DNA from: Bacteroidales bacterium
GTDB lineage: Bacteria; Bacteroidota; Bacteroidia; Bacteroidales; Paludibacteraceae
Reading direction: 5' to 3'
Assembly: GCA_015061165.1 (NCBI GenBank)
Contig: SUXC01000007.1
Coordinates: forward strand, 1 to 64,000
DNA length: 64,000 bases
Positions 1 through 9,792 of this stretch are shown in pieces (position 1 is the stretch's first letter; every line of letters starts with the position of its first letter). Both the position numbers and the translations under genes were made by a program. The notes beneath the pieces were generated by a model. The model searched no databases and was not told the origin of the DNA. It saw nothing but the letters and a program-made list of their open reading frames with translations.

Positions 1-356
1 CCGAAGAGTCCCCACTCTGAGGAAATAGCGCAAGACATAGAATGGCGTGACCCACCGCGGTCGCGCAGCCGTATGGCTATAGGGTAGTGCCGTACAGGGT
101 AGGCACGACCGCCCATATTCTGTAATATTGTATTTGTTACAGAGTGTGTCACTTAATGCGAGCCCGCACAATTTTCCCCCTTCCCCAAAAAAGTAGCAAT
201 TTTTAAGATTCTTTCTCTTTTCGTTTCTTGATTCGTTGCCCGATTTCACCGAGAGACGACCCTGAGAACTCCGAGAGAACTCCCCGAGACCGCCAATTTG
301 AAAAAAGTGCTTTTTGTTAAGATTCCCTCTTGATTGGTTTGGGTTTCTTTGTGTTA

Positions 357-438
357 CCGCCATAGGTTTAGTGCTCGGCGTTAATTCGTCGAATATTCTC
401 GCCTTCTATGTTCATTGTCCCGAATGTCATTCGGGTAT
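357..438. repeat. 82 bp direct repeat, copy 1
   Basis: This segment is repeated almost exactly at 449-530, with only a few mismatches by eye. Each copy contains CTCGGCG...TTAATTCG-type and CCCGAATGTCATTCGGG palindromes, the same kinds of arms seen in the hairpin field at 17.6-18.1 kb and downstream of the gene at 43243. It is intergenic. Confidence 0.85.
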
Positions 439-448
439 CCTTGTATCC

Positions 449-530
449 CCGCCACAGGTTTAGTGCTCGGCGTTAATTCGCCGAGTATTCTCGCCTTCTA
501 TGTTCATTGCCCCGAATGTCATTCGGGTAT
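449..530. repeat. 82 bp direct repeat, copy 2
   Basis: Second copy of the repeat at 357-438, separated from it by 10 bases. In this copy the palindrome around 471-490 is complete (CTCGGCG, spacer, CGCCGAG); copy 1 has TCGTCGAAT on that side, so the left palindrome is broken there. Confidence 0.85.
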
Positions 531-718
531 TTTCGTCTTCCCTCCATCTGTCCTGCTCTGCGGGGTCCCCGAAATAATCGTTCGAGCGAATGCGAGATAA
601 GAAAACGCTCGTGGCGTTTTGGGGTGCACTTTGCGATTCCCATCGCGAGAAATCCCCGCCTTTACACCTTACACTTTCCACTCTACACCAGAAAAATTGC
701 CCTAAAACACGATTTTTC

Positions 719-749
719 TTGCATTTATGCAAAAAAAGTAGTAACTTTG
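719..749 (+). promoter_or_regulatory. Bacteroidota sigma-70 promoter P1 of the defence operon
   Basis: TTG at 719-721, 20 bases, then TAACTTTG at 742-749. This matches the phylum consensus and points at the gene starting at 960. It is followed 45 bases later by a second, atypical promoter. Confidence 0.65.
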
Positions 750-793
750 CGGGCTAAATAGGGGAAAACGAAAAAAAATAAACTTTTTTTGAG

Positions 794-831
794 ATACTGA
801 CAAGTTTTAGCAGTTTGATATACTACCTTTG
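794..831 (+). promoter_or_regulatory. Atypical promoter P2, shared with the ORF6N gene
   Basis: TACCTTTG at 824-831 is a good -7 box, but the expected TTTG at -33 is missing. Instead there is a 26 bp block (794-819) that recurs exactly at 15840-15865 in front of the ORF6N gene. The shared block may be a binding site for a common regulator; that is inference. Confidence 0.6.
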
Positions 832-959
832 CAGCCGAAATAGATGTATGAGCTATGAATTGATTAATTGCAAACAGATCATTTGCGTGCTGGAATAGTT
901 AACTGATGTACTAAAACGAGATTATATATATTGCATTAAAAGAGGAAAAATCATAAATT

Positions 960-2834
960 ATGGAAGTCAATGTCAAAAAAGCGGTGAAGATGTTTTTTTC
1001 TAGTTCTTCATTTGAAATGATTTACTTTGAGGCGATTGCTAATGCATTGGATGCAAACGCTGACGAAGTAAATATAATCATTCGTGGCACAAAAGACAAG
1101 AAGAATCTCATCCAGTTAGAAAATTTATCATTAGAAATCAGTGATAACGGTGTTGGTATAGATAATTCCAGATATGATAAATTCAGCAAACTTTTTAATG
1201 TAGAGTTAGCAGAACAAAGTCATAAGGGGCTTGGACGATTGGTATATCTATGTTATTTTGATAAAGTACAAGTTGATAGTATATTTGGCAATACGAATCG
1301 TCGCTCATTTATATTTTCCGATTCTTTTGAAAAGAAATCTGGTAGCCGTATTGAAACTTGTGAGCCACAAAACAATGGAACCACATTCAAAATGACCCAA
1401 TTTGCAGGGGAGAGATTGCATAGAAACGAGTATATTCAGCCAGCCTATCTCAAAAAGGCTATTCTAGAGTATTTTTATCCTCGTTTATATAAAGAGAAAA
1501 TAAGCGGAAGAGAAATTAGAATAAATATAACATCGATTATAGATGGTGTCACAAAATCAGAGTTAATTCAAACATCTGACATTCCTGACTTTAAAGAATA
1601 TCAGATAAATTATCCTATAGGACTTTTTAATTCTGTAGTCATGTATTATTCTATAAAAGAGGTACCGGTCAGTGAATCGCGTATTATCACGGGTATTGCT
1701 ATAGATGATAGAAACATGCCTATAGATGTAATTGATCCTGAAAATAGACCTGGTGATTATGAAATGATTTTTCTACTCATAGTAAAGTCACATAACATTA
1801 GTATAGTGAACGAATCACGCCAAGCAATAACTCTTTCTAATTCAGATTTGAATGCTATTAAAGTCACATTCCGTGATGCAATAGCTGAGGTTATTAATAC
1901 ATATGCTCCTAAAGTCGTGGCTGTGAATAGGGAAAGTCAAGAATATTTAACTAGAGTTTATCCACATTTACAAGGTTACTTTGATACGAAAGCTATTGGA
2001 TATGCATCTCGTAATGAAGTTCTAAGACGAGCACAGGAAAAGTTTTTTAATGATCAAAAAACTATTCTTGGAGCTACAGAACTAACTGATGAGCAATATC
2101 AAAAGACATTAGATTTGTCTGCTCGTTCTTTAGCTGAGTATATTCTTTTCCGTCAACGAATCATTGAGAAAATGAGGAGTTTGAACAAAGATAACACGGA
2201 ATATGACTTACATAATTTGATTGCACCAAGATTTTCCGAATTCAAAAGTGATAATTTTATCGAAGATGTTTATCGCAATAATGTATGGGTACTTGATGAT
2301 AAATTTATGAGTTACTCTACTGTGTTGAGTGATAAAGAGATGGGGAAAGTAATCTCAGTATTGACCAATGGTGAGACCACTGATGATAAGGACGATGACA
2401 GACCTGACATTACATTATTTTTCTCTGGAGACCCCAATGATGTAGATAAAAAAGTAGATGTAGTAGTCGTTGAATTAAAACGATTAGGTATATCTGCTGA
2501 GCAAAATTCGATTGTGGAATTCCAATTGGATACGCGTACAAGAAGACTAGCAGAATTTTATAACAATAGAATTCAGCGAATGTGGTTCTATGGTATAGTA
2601 GAAATAGATACGCGTTACAAGATGAATTTGATCAATAACGAGTTTACACCATTATACTCAAATGGAACTGTATATTATAAACCTAAAAAATTCTGGCTTG
2701 ATGAAGACAAAACTAAATGTATAATTCAAAATGTATACATCATGGACTTCAAAGCACTTGTGGAAGATGCGAATACACGCAACGAAACTTTCTTAAAAAT
2801 CCTGAAACAGAAATTTGCAGAACAACAAAGTTGA
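960..2834 (+). CDS. GHKL-family ATPase with C-terminal nuclease-like domain
   Basis: A 624-residue protein whose N-terminus carries the Bergerat ATP-binding fold of Hsp90/MutL/gyrase-type proteins. The motifs are EAIANALDA at 24-32 (Mg-binding Asn28), DNGVG at 62-66 and HKGLGR at 88-93. The middle is unassigned. Near the C-terminus, RPD (481-483) followed by a hydrophobic strand and ELK (505-507) fits the D...ExK pattern of PD-(D/E)XK nucleases. The gene is AT-rich, lies behind two promoters and ends 12 bases before hsdM, so it is probably co-transcribed with the type I system. A role as an accessory anti-phage ATPase/nuclease is inferred from domains and context; the ATPase part is near certain, the nuclease part is a motif reading only. 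I do not recognise it as a named defence gene. Confidence 0.8.
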   Translation: MEVNVKKAVKMFFSSSSFEMIYFEAIANALDANADEVNIIIRGTKDKKNLIQLENLSLEISDNGVGIDNSRYDKFSKLFNVELAEQSHKGLGRLVYLCYFDKVQVDSIFGNTNRRSFIFSDSFEKKSGSRIETCEPQNNGTTFKMTQFAGERLHRNEYIQPAYLKKAILEYFYPRLYKEKISGREIRINITSIIDGVTKSELIQTSDIPDFKEYQINYPIGLFNSVVMYYSIKEVPVSESRIITGIAIDDRNMPIDVIDPENRPGDYEMIFLLIVKSHNISIVNESRQAITLSNSDLNAIKVTFRDAIAEVINTYAPKVVAVNRESQEYLTRVYPHLQGYFDTKAIGYASRNEVLRRAQEKFFNDQKTILGATELTDEQYQKTLDLSARSLAEYILFRQRIIEKMRSLNKDNTEYDLHNLIAPRFSEFKSDNFIEDVYRNNVWVLDDKFMSYSTVLSDKEMGKVISVLTNGETTDDKDDDRPDITLFFSGDPNDVDKKVDVVVVELKRLGISAEQNSIVEFQLDTRTRRLAEFYNNRIQRMWFYGIVEIDTRYKMNLINNEFTPLYSNGTVYYKPKKFWLDEDKTKCIIQNVYIMDFKALVEDANTRNETFLKILKQKFAEQQS

Positions 2835-2846
2835 TAATATAATCAT

Positions 2847-5417
2847 ATGAATAAACAACAACTCGCAGCACGCATTTGGGCATCTGCCAATAAGATGCGT
2901 TCAAAGATTGAAGCAAGTGAATACAAAGACTACATCCTTGGCTTTATCTTCTATAAATACCTTTCTGATAAAGAGGAGCAATTCATGCTATCTGAAGGAG
3001 GAATGAAGCCTGAGGAACTGCTATATATCCAAGAGCAAGACCAAGAGATCGTACAATATTGTCAAACCAATATCGGCTATTTTATTGCATACGACAATTT
3101 GTTTTCTACATGGCTCAATATGGGCAGCGATTTTAGCGTGCAAAATGTTACCATGGCTTTGAGTGCATTTGAGCGCCTAATCAATGAGAACTACAAGAAG
3201 TTGTTTGAGGGTATCTTCTCGTCGCTTAGCGTGGGATTGAGCAAGTTGGGTTCTACGGCTGCACAACAGTCCAAAGCTATCTTGGATCTGTTAGCACTCA
3301 TCAAGGATATTCCTACCGATGGTCGTCAGGGATATGACATCTTGGGCTTTATCTACGAGTATCTGATTAGCCAATTTGCTGCTAATGCAGGCAAGAAAGC
3401 AGGCGAGTTCTATACTCCCCACGAGGTCAGCGTGCTGATGTCAGAGATTGTGGCTGGTCACTTGAAGAACCGCAAGAACATATCTATCTATGACCCTACG
3501 AGTGGCTCGGGTTCGCTCTTGCTGAATATTGGTCAAGCAGTCAGCAAACACACCAACGATAAGGATAATATCCGCTACTATGCGCAAGAGTTGAAGTCTG
3601 CCACATACAACCTTACTCGTATGAACCTCGTGATGCGTGGTATCAAACCAGGTAATATAGATGTGCGCAATGCAGATACCTTGGAGGAAGACTGGCCTCG
3701 TGACGAACGCACCTCTGCTCCTACGCTGTACTTGGATGCAGTCGTGAGCAATCCTCCATACTCGCAACCTTGGAATCCAAATGGCAAGGACCTTGATCCT
3801 CGCTATCGTTATGGTGTGGCTCCAAAGGGAAAAGCGGACTATGCGTTCTTGCTGCATGACTTGTACCACCTCAAACCAGATGGCATCATGACTATCGTAT
3901 TGCCTCATGGCGTATTGTTCCGTGGTGATGCTGCCAAAGATGAAGCAGAAGGTGTTATCCGCAAGAATCTGATAGAGAATAATCACCTTGACGCTGTGAT
4001 TGGTCTGCCTGCGGATATTTTCTTTGGAACGGGTATTGCTACTATTATCCTTGTGCTTTGTCAAAAGCGTGACCGTGATGATGTACTCTTTATCGATGCA
4101 AGCAAAGGTTTTATCAAATCGGGCAAGAAGAACAAACTTCGTGCTTCCGATATTCGTCGTATAGTAGATGCTTATGAGGAAAGATTGGATATTGATAAAT
4201 TCTCTCGCCGTGTTTCTCGTGAGGAGATTCGTGAGAATGGATATAACCTGAATATCCCTCGTTATGTAGATTCCAGCGATGCTGCTGAGACATGGGATCT
4301 ATATGCTACGATGTATGGCGCTATACCTAATCGTGAGATAGACAGTTTGCCTTATTGGTCATATCTGCCTACCTTGCGCAACTCTCTCTTTGAACCTATC
4401 AACGATACCCATTGCCGTCCTCGATTGGAAAATGGCACTCGCACGCTTATTGAAACAGACCAAAGCTATCATCAGCTCACGCAAGCGTATGACCAAACGA
4501 TGAGTGATTTGGTGCAATTCTTAGATAAAGAACTGCTTCAGTCTATCCAGACGGTTCCAGTCAATAGTGAGGAGGAAGTTATCTCTGAGGAGCTGTTCAG
4601 TCGTTTAGGCAAGCATCCAATCTTCAATCCTTACGACGTATATCAATTGTTGGATGATTCTTGGCAAGTGATTTCGGCAGACCTGGAGGTGTTGCAGAGT
4701 GAAGGATGGGACAAGGTGCGTGAGGTAGAGCCAAACATGGTGCTCAAGAAGAAGAAAGACAAAGACTCGGGTGTAGAAACCGAAATAGAGATACAAGAGG
4801 GATGGAAAGGTCGTATCATGCCGTTTGCATTAGTTCAGGAGAATTTCCTTGCAGATGAGTTATGCGAGATTCAGACAGCAGAGATAGAAGCTAGCGATTG
4901 CGCTTCTGATATTGAGGATATGATTCGTGAACTTAGTGATGAGAATCGTGAGAAATATATCGAGGAAGAAGAAGAGAAGCTCAAAACAAAGGAGCTGGCT
5001 GCTGCTGTAAAAGCGATGAAGAAAGACCCAGAGTTGAGAGAGGAAGAACTTATTGCTCTGCAAGGTAAATTAGACCAAGAGAAGGAACTAAAGAAACGTG
5101 TTAAGAAACTGCGTGATGAATTGGAGCAAAAGACACATGCTTGTATCGAATGTTTGACTGATGAGGATGCTTACAAATTGCTTGGTCAAAAATGGATTAT
5201 GCCATTGTGCAAGAAGATTTTCGCTTTGCCTGCTGAATTGTTAGATGCAATTGAAAGAGATGTTACTAAACTCACCAAGCGTTATGCTGACACATTGTTG
5301 AGCGTAGGAACAGAGATTGAAAAAGCAGAAAAAGAGTTAGCTGCAATGTTGGGTGAACTTACTGGCGGAGAGGCGGATATGCAAGCTATTCAAGAACTTC
5401 AAAAACTACTGATGTAA
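2847..5417 (+). CDS. hsdM: Type I restriction-modification DNA methyltransferase subunit
   Basis: N6-adenine methyltransferase subunit that, with HsdS, modifies the recognition sequence and, with HsdR, completes the restriction complex. It has the helical HsdM N-terminal domain (about 1-150). The SAM-binding motif DPTSGSGS is at 216-223, followed by the catalytic NPPY at 302-305. At 856 residues it is far longer than the roughly 530 of classical HsdM. The extra part, from about 480 on, ends in a lysine/glutamate-rich coiled coil (about 680-770) and another helical segment, perhaps for subunit contacts. Its TAA overlaps the ATG of hsdS by one base (5417), indicating translational coupling. Confidence 0.95.
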   Translation: MNKQQLAARIWASANKMRSKIEASEYKDYILGFIFYKYLSDKEEQFMLSEGGMKPEELLYIQEQDQEIVQYCQTNIGYFIAYDNLFSTWLNMGSDFSVQNVTMALSAFERLINENYKKLFEGIFSSLSVGLSKLGSTAAQQSKAILDLLALIKDIPTDGRQGYDILGFIYEYLISQFAANAGKKAGEFYTPHEVSVLMSEIVAGHLKNRKNISIYDPTSGSGSLLLNIGQAVSKHTNDKDNIRYYAQELKSATYNLTRMNLVMRGIKPGNIDVRNADTLEEDWPRDERTSAPTLYLDAVVSNPPYSQPWNPNGKDLDPRYRYGVAPKGKADYAFLLHDLYHLKPDGIMTIVLPHGVLFRGDAAKDEAEGVIRKNLIENNHLDAVIGLPADIFFGTGIATIILVLCQKRDRDDVLFIDASKGFIKSGKKNKLRASDIRRIVDAYEERLDIDKFSRRVSREEIRENGYNLNIPRYVDSSDAAETWDLYATMYGAIPNREIDSLPYWSYLPTLRNSLFEPINDTHCRPRLENGTRTLIETDQSYHQLTQAYDQTMSDLVQFLDKELLQSIQTVPVNSEEEVISEELFSRLGKHPIFNPYDVYQLLDDSWQVISADLEVLQSEGWDKVREVEPNMVLKKKKDKDSGVETEIEIQEGWKGRIMPFALVQENFLADELCEIQTAEIEASDCASDIEDMIRELSDENREKYIEEEEEKLKTKELAAAVKAMKKDPELREEELIALQGKLDQEKELKKRVKKLRDELEQKTHACIECLTDEDAYKLLGQKWIMPLCKKIFALPAELLDAIERDVTKLTKRYADTLLSVGTEIEKAEKELAAMLGELTGGEADMQAIQELQKLLM

Positions 5418-6631
5418 TGGCAAATAAACCGAACATACGATTCAAAGGTTTTACTGAAGAGTGGAGGAAGTCGCCGTTAAGCGATTATCTTGTTGTGTCA
5501 TCTGAACGGAATATTAACAACCAATACACAGCAGAAGATGTACAATCCGTTTCTGGCGAATATGGTGTTGTTAATCAAATTGAATTTCAAGGACGTTCAT
5601 TTGCAGGTGCTTCTTTATTAGGTTATCGTGTAATTCATCATGGGGAAATAGCATATACCAAATCTCCTCTGAAGCAAAGTCCTTATGGTATTATTAAGGC
5701 AAATAAAATAGAAACTGGAATAGTATCTTCTTTGTATGGAGTTTATAAAGTCAAAAACGGATATGCCAACTTCATACAAGATTACTTTGATTTATTATCA
5801 AGGTTAAATGGATATCTGCGTCCATTAGTAAACAAAGGTGCTAAGAATACTTTGCTTATTACAGATGATGGTGCTATCTCGGGTGATGTAATTTTCCCTA
5901 ATGAAGCAGAACAAAAGGAGGTTTCAAAAATTATAGAATCCATCTCAGCATCTATCACTCAACGTGAAAAGGAGTTGGAGAAGTTGAAGAATATCAAGCG
6001 AGCGTTGTTAGAAAAACTTTTCCCTCAAAACGGCTCAAAAGTACCTGCCCTAAGATTTAAAGAGTTTGCAGAGGAGTGGGAGGATAATGTTTTAGAAGAT
6101 GTCTATTATAGATGTATTGAAAAAAATGACCTTTCTTTTGGGCCAGATAAAATAATTTCAGTTGCTAATATGTTTTATCGATCTGAGGTATCAAATTCTT
6201 CGGATGATTATATGAAGACATATAATATCATGCGTTTAGGAGATATAGCTTATGAGGGTAATAAAAGTATTAATTATGCGTATGGTAGATGGGTTGAAAA
6301 TGATATAGGTGATGGCATAGTTTCGCATGTATTTGAAGTATTACGACCTAAATGTGTATATGACCTTTTATATTGGAAATATGCCATTAATAATGAATAT
6401 ATTATGCGCAAATTGTTGCTAAGAAGCACAAAGAAAGCAACTATGATGACAAATGTTGTTGTTGCAGATTTTCTCAGACAAAAGATCCTGATTCCAACAA
6501 TTTATGAACAAAATAAAATAGGTAAACTTTTAGCTAAATTTGATCATCTCCTATCTTTTCGTGAGAAGCAATTAACCTTATTGAAACACACCAAACAGGC
6601 GCTTTTGGAGCAAATGTTTGTAAATGAATAA
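5417..6631 (+). CDS. hsdS: Type I restriction-modification specificity subunit
   Basis: This 404-residue protein determines which DNA sequence the HsdM/HsdR complex recognises. It has the usual two-fold layout. Each half opens with a similar stretch (RFKGFTEEW near residue 9, RFKEFAEEW near 213), then has a target recognition domain, and closes with a conserved long helix (ASITQREKELEKLKNIK near 176-192; a similar helix at the C-terminus). Both halves are full size and no frameshift is seen, so the subunit appears intact. No inverted second hsdS fragment is present in the window, so there is no sign of specificity switching by inversion. It follows hsdM with a one-base overlap, and hsdR starts three bases after its stop. 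Confidence 0.94.
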   Translation: MANKPNIRFKGFTEEWRKSPLSDYLVVSSERNINNQYTAEDVQSVSGEYGVVNQIEFQGRSFAGASLLGYRVIHHGEIAYTKSPLKQSPYGIIKANKIETGIVSSLYGVYKVKNGYANFIQDYFDLLSRLNGYLRPLVNKGAKNTLLITDDGAISGDVIFPNEAEQKEVSKIIESISASITQREKELEKLKNIKRALLEKLFPQNGSKVPALRFKEFAEEWEDNVLEDVYYRCIEKNDLSFGPDKIISVANMFYRSEVSNSSDDYMKTYNIMRLGDIAYEGNKSINYAYGRWVENDIGDGIVSHVFEVLRPKCVYDLLYWKYAINNEYIMRKLLLRSTKKATMMTNVVVADFLRQKILIPTIYEQNKIGKLLAKFDHLLSFREKQLTLLKHTKQALLEQMFVNE

Positions 6632-6634
6632 AGC

Positions 6635-9600
6635 ATGTACGATAGCGAACCGAAATTTGAACACGACTTGGTTGCCTTTATGACGACCAAAGGATGGAGC
6701 GACAAGGTGCTGAAAAACTACACCGAGCAACAGTTAATTGACAACTGGGCAAGTATCCTATACCAAAACAATTCGGGTATTGACCAACTCAACGGTTGTC
6801 CGCTCACATCTACCGAGATGCAGCAAATCATCAATCAGGTGAACGAACTGCATACGCCTGTTGCGTTAAATGGCCTTATCAATGGCAAGACTGTCAATAT
6901 CGTTCGAGACAATCCTAACGACAAACTGCATTTGGGACAGATGATCAGTCTCTCCATCTACGACCGCAATCAGATCGCTTCAGGCAGTAGTGTGTATCAG
7001 ATAGCCGAACAACCACAATTCCCCACAGTACACCCATTAGCCAGCGACAGACGAGGAGACTTGATGTTGCTTATTAATGGTATGCCAGTCTTCCATATCG
7101 AGTTAAAGAAAACGGGTGTGGATGTATCACAAGCCGTATATCAAATTCGCAAATACTACAAAGAAGGCATCTTCTCACAAGGACTATTCTCGCTTGTACA
7201 AGTCTTTGTGGCAATGAATCCAGAGGAGACTGTTTATTTTGCTAACCCTGGCAGTTACGATGCATTCTCTCCACAGTTTCAGTTTCATTGGGCAGACTTC
7301 AACAACGAGCCTATCAACGATTGGAAGAGTGTAGCCACCCATCTCCTATCCATACCTATGGCTCATCAGATGATAGGATTCTATACCGTTCCTGACAAAT
7401 TGGCGGGCAACCTAAAGGTAATGCGCAGTTATCAATACTATGCAGCTTCTGCTATTGCAGACCGTGTAGCAACCTGTCGTTGGGATGAGCATGACCTGTT
7501 TGGTGGTTTTATATGGCATACTACAGGTTCTGGAAAGACGATGACTTCTTTCAAATCAGCTCAGTTGATAGCGGATTCTGGAAAGGCAGACAAAGTGGTA
7601 TTCCTAATGGACCGCATAGAATTGGGTACTCAAACCGCATTGGAGTATCGTGGATTCAAGACGGATTTGGAAGATGTACAGGAAACTGAGGATACGGCGG
7701 ATTTGATAGGCAAATTGGATAGTCCTGATGCACAAGATCGATTGATAGTTACTTCTATTCAGAAGATGAGCCGTATTGTGCCTGCTCACAATAATCGCCA
7801 TCAGATCAACCGAATCAACCAGAAGCGCCTTGTGATCATCATAGACGAGTGTCATCGCGATGTGTTTGGTGATATGCTGAGTACCATTCGTGCTACCTTT
7901 ACCCGTGCTATCTTCTTTGGATTTACTGGTACACCTATTCACGAGGAAAACAAAAAAATGATGCTCACTACCGCCGCTATTTTTGGTAATGAACTCCATC
8001 GTTATAGCATAGCAGACGGTATCCGTGATGAAAATGTGCTGAAGTTTGACCCAGTCATGAAAGAGGCTTATTCAGACATAGTTATCAGAAACGAAGTAGC
8101 TCTCCGTCGTGCTTGTGCTACAACTGAGAAAGAGGCGCTGGAAGACGAAAAGAAAAGAGAGGTCTATATGCATTATTTGCATCATGTGCCTATGGCTGGA
8201 GAAACGCTTCACGACGAGTGTATCGAGAATTATATTCCAGAGGAGCAATATAGAAGAGGCGACTATCGTCGTGCCGTAGTGAATGATATTATCAAGTACA
8301 ATACTATCTATAGTATGGGGCGCAAGTATCATGCTATATTTGCCACGTCCTCTATCCCAGAGGCATTTGAGTATTATGTGTTGCTACGGACTTTTGACTC
8401 AAGTCTAAAAATAACCTGCCTTGTAGATCCTTCTATTGACAATGATGGTAGAGGAGAAATCAAAGAGGAACTGCTGTTGAAGATTTTGGAAGATTACAAT
8501 GCGCAGTACAATACACATTTCACGATGCCTAAGTATGCTTCTTTCAAAAAAGATGTCGCACTCCGTTTGGCACACAAAGATTTGTACAAGGGCATAGAGA
8601 ACCACCCAGAACAATGTTTGGACATTCTGATTGTAGTCAATCAAATGCTGACAGGATATGATTCGAAATGGGTTAATACGCTATATCTTGACAAAATATT
8701 ATACAACGAGAACCTTATCCAAGCTTTCTCTCGAACCAATCGTCTTAACGGTCCTGAGAAACCACACGGCACTATTTGCTACTATCGTCGTCCACACACG
8801 ATGAAAGCGAATATTGAGCGAGCTATTCGCCTCTATTCAGGCGACAAACCGCTGGGTATCATGGCGGAACAACTAAGTATGCACATAGCTGCTATCAATG
8901 CCGCATACGCGCAAATACAACATCTGTTCCAAGTGTCGGGCGTAGAGGATTTCTCCAAACTGCCAGAGGACAAGGATATACAAGGACAATTTGCAAAACT
9001 ATTCAAAGAGTTGAACCGCCATCTCAATGCGGCTAAAGTACAGGGCTTTTCATGGGATAAACAGGAGATCTCAACACCTGAGGTGAAACTGCTGAACAAT
9101 GATAGTTGTGTAGAAGACGAATGTTGCGAAATGCTATTGGCTATTGATGAGACTTCGTATGGCGCTTTGCTCCAACGTTATAAAGAGATATATCACGTTC
9201 CAAAGGAAAAACCTACAGAGGAAATCACATTTGAGATTGATCCATATATCATCTCTATCAACACAGGTGCGATAGATACGGAATATATGAATGCACGATT
9301 CCGCAAGTATATGCGCACACTCACCAATTATGCGACAGACGAGGAGAAGACTTCTGCTTTGGATGAATTGCATCGTTCGTTCTCCACATTGACACAGGAC
9401 GAACAAGGGTTTGCAGAATTGTTCTTGCATGATGTCCAACGCGGTACGGTGCAAATAGATGAGGATAAGACCTTGCGCGATTATATTACAGAATATATGA
9501 CACGGGCGAAGAATGACCGTATTCATCGTTTTGCAGAAGCATTGGATATGAATGAAGATCTGTTGCGCGAGATAATGAACAACTATATGCCAGGTGATAT

Positions 9601-9766
9601 TATCCCTCCTGGCCCATTTGAACAACTGATGCTGAGTGTGGATAAGCAGAAAGCAAAATCATGGTTGGAAGAGCGCGAAGGAGTGACTATACAATCCTTC
9701 CGCGTGAACATGCGCATTGACCGTATCTTGCGTGATTTTATCGAGCACGGCGGATTTGAAGTATAA
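6635..9766 (+). CDS. hsdR: Type I restriction endonuclease/translocase subunit
   Basis: ATP-driven DNA translocase and nuclease of the type I complex, 1043 residues, normal for the family. The N-terminal PD-(D/E)XK nuclease shows Asp142 (RRGD) and Glu156-Leu-Lys158. The superfamily 2 helicase follows, with Walker A (GSGKT, about 298-302), the DECH box (404-407) and a FTGTP motif III. The C-terminal helical part binds HsdM in characterised relatives. All catalytic residues looked for are present, so the enzyme should be active. The start is three bases after the hsdS stop, and the next gene follows after 26 bases on the same strand. Confidence 0.95.
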   Translation: MYDSEPKFEHDLVAFMTTKGWSDKVLKNYTEQQLIDNWASILYQNNSGIDQLNGCPLTSTEMQQIINQVNELHTPVALNGLINGKTVNIVRDNPNDKLHLGQMISLSIYDRNQIASGSSVYQIAEQPQFPTVHPLASDRRGDLMLLINGMPVFHIELKKTGVDVSQAVYQIRKYYKEGIFSQGLFSLVQVFVAMNPEETVYFANPGSYDAFSPQFQFHWADFNNEPINDWKSVATHLLSIPMAHQMIGFYTVPDKLAGNLKVMRSYQYYAASAIADRVATCRWDEHDLFGGFIWHTTGSGKTMTSFKSAQLIADSGKADKVVFLMDRIELGTQTALEYRGFKTDLEDVQETEDTADLIGKLDSPDAQDRLIVTSIQKMSRIVPAHNNRHQINRINQKRLVIIIDECHRDVFGDMLSTIRATFTRAIFFGFTGTPIHEENKKMMLTTAAIFGNELHRYSIADGIRDENVLKFDPVMKEAYSDIVIRNEVALRRACATTEKEALEDEKKREVYMHYLHHVPMAGETLHDECIENYIPEEQYRRGDYRRAVVNDIIKYNTIYSMGRKYHAIFATSSIPEAFEYYVLLRTFDSSLKITCLVDPSIDNDGRGEIKEELLLKILEDYNAQYNTHFTMPKYASFKKDVALRLAHKDLYKGIENHPEQCLDILIVVNQMLTGYDSKWVNTLYLDKILYNENLIQAFSRTNRLNGPEKPHGTICYYRRPHTMKANIERAIRLYSGDKPLGIMAEQLSMHIAAINAAYAQIQHLFQVSGVEDFSKLPEDKDIQGQFAKLFKELNRHLNAAKVQGFSWDKQEISTPEVKLLNNDSCVEDECCEMLLAIDETSYGALLQRYKEIYHVPKEKPTEEITFEIDPYIISINTGAIDTEYMNARFRKYMRTLTNYATDEEKTSALDELHRSFSTLTQDEQGFAELFLHDVQRGTVQIDEDKTLRDYITEYMTRAKNDRIHRFAEALDMNEDLLREIMNNYMPGDIIPPGPFEQLMLSVDKQKAKSWLEEREGVTIQSFRVNMRIDRILRDFIEHGGFEV

Positions 9767-9792
9767 AAATAAACCCAAATATTAGTATAACT

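Larger units (their letters stand above)
1..718. other. Left-edge intergenic region
   Basis: No complete gene is visible. The first 200 bases look structured and relatively GC-rich; one + frame is open from the window edge to a TAG at 85-87, so this could be the tail of a gene or RNA that begins outside the window. Further right lie an 82 bp direct repeat, a small hairpin (AAAACGC/GCGTTTT arms near 602-620) and a run of GTGTAAA-like heptamers (reverse orientation, about 658-690). Short open frames over the repeats are caused by the palindromes and are not believable genes. Confidence 0.5.

Noticed and set aside
415-761. Short overlapping open frames in the left intergenic region
   Set aside because: They run through palindromic repeats, overlap on both strands, and translate the repeat units rather than any domain.
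5417-6631. Phase-variable hsdS by inversion
   Set aside because: No second hsdS fragment or recombinase gene exists in the window, and the hsdS halves are not in inverted orientation.
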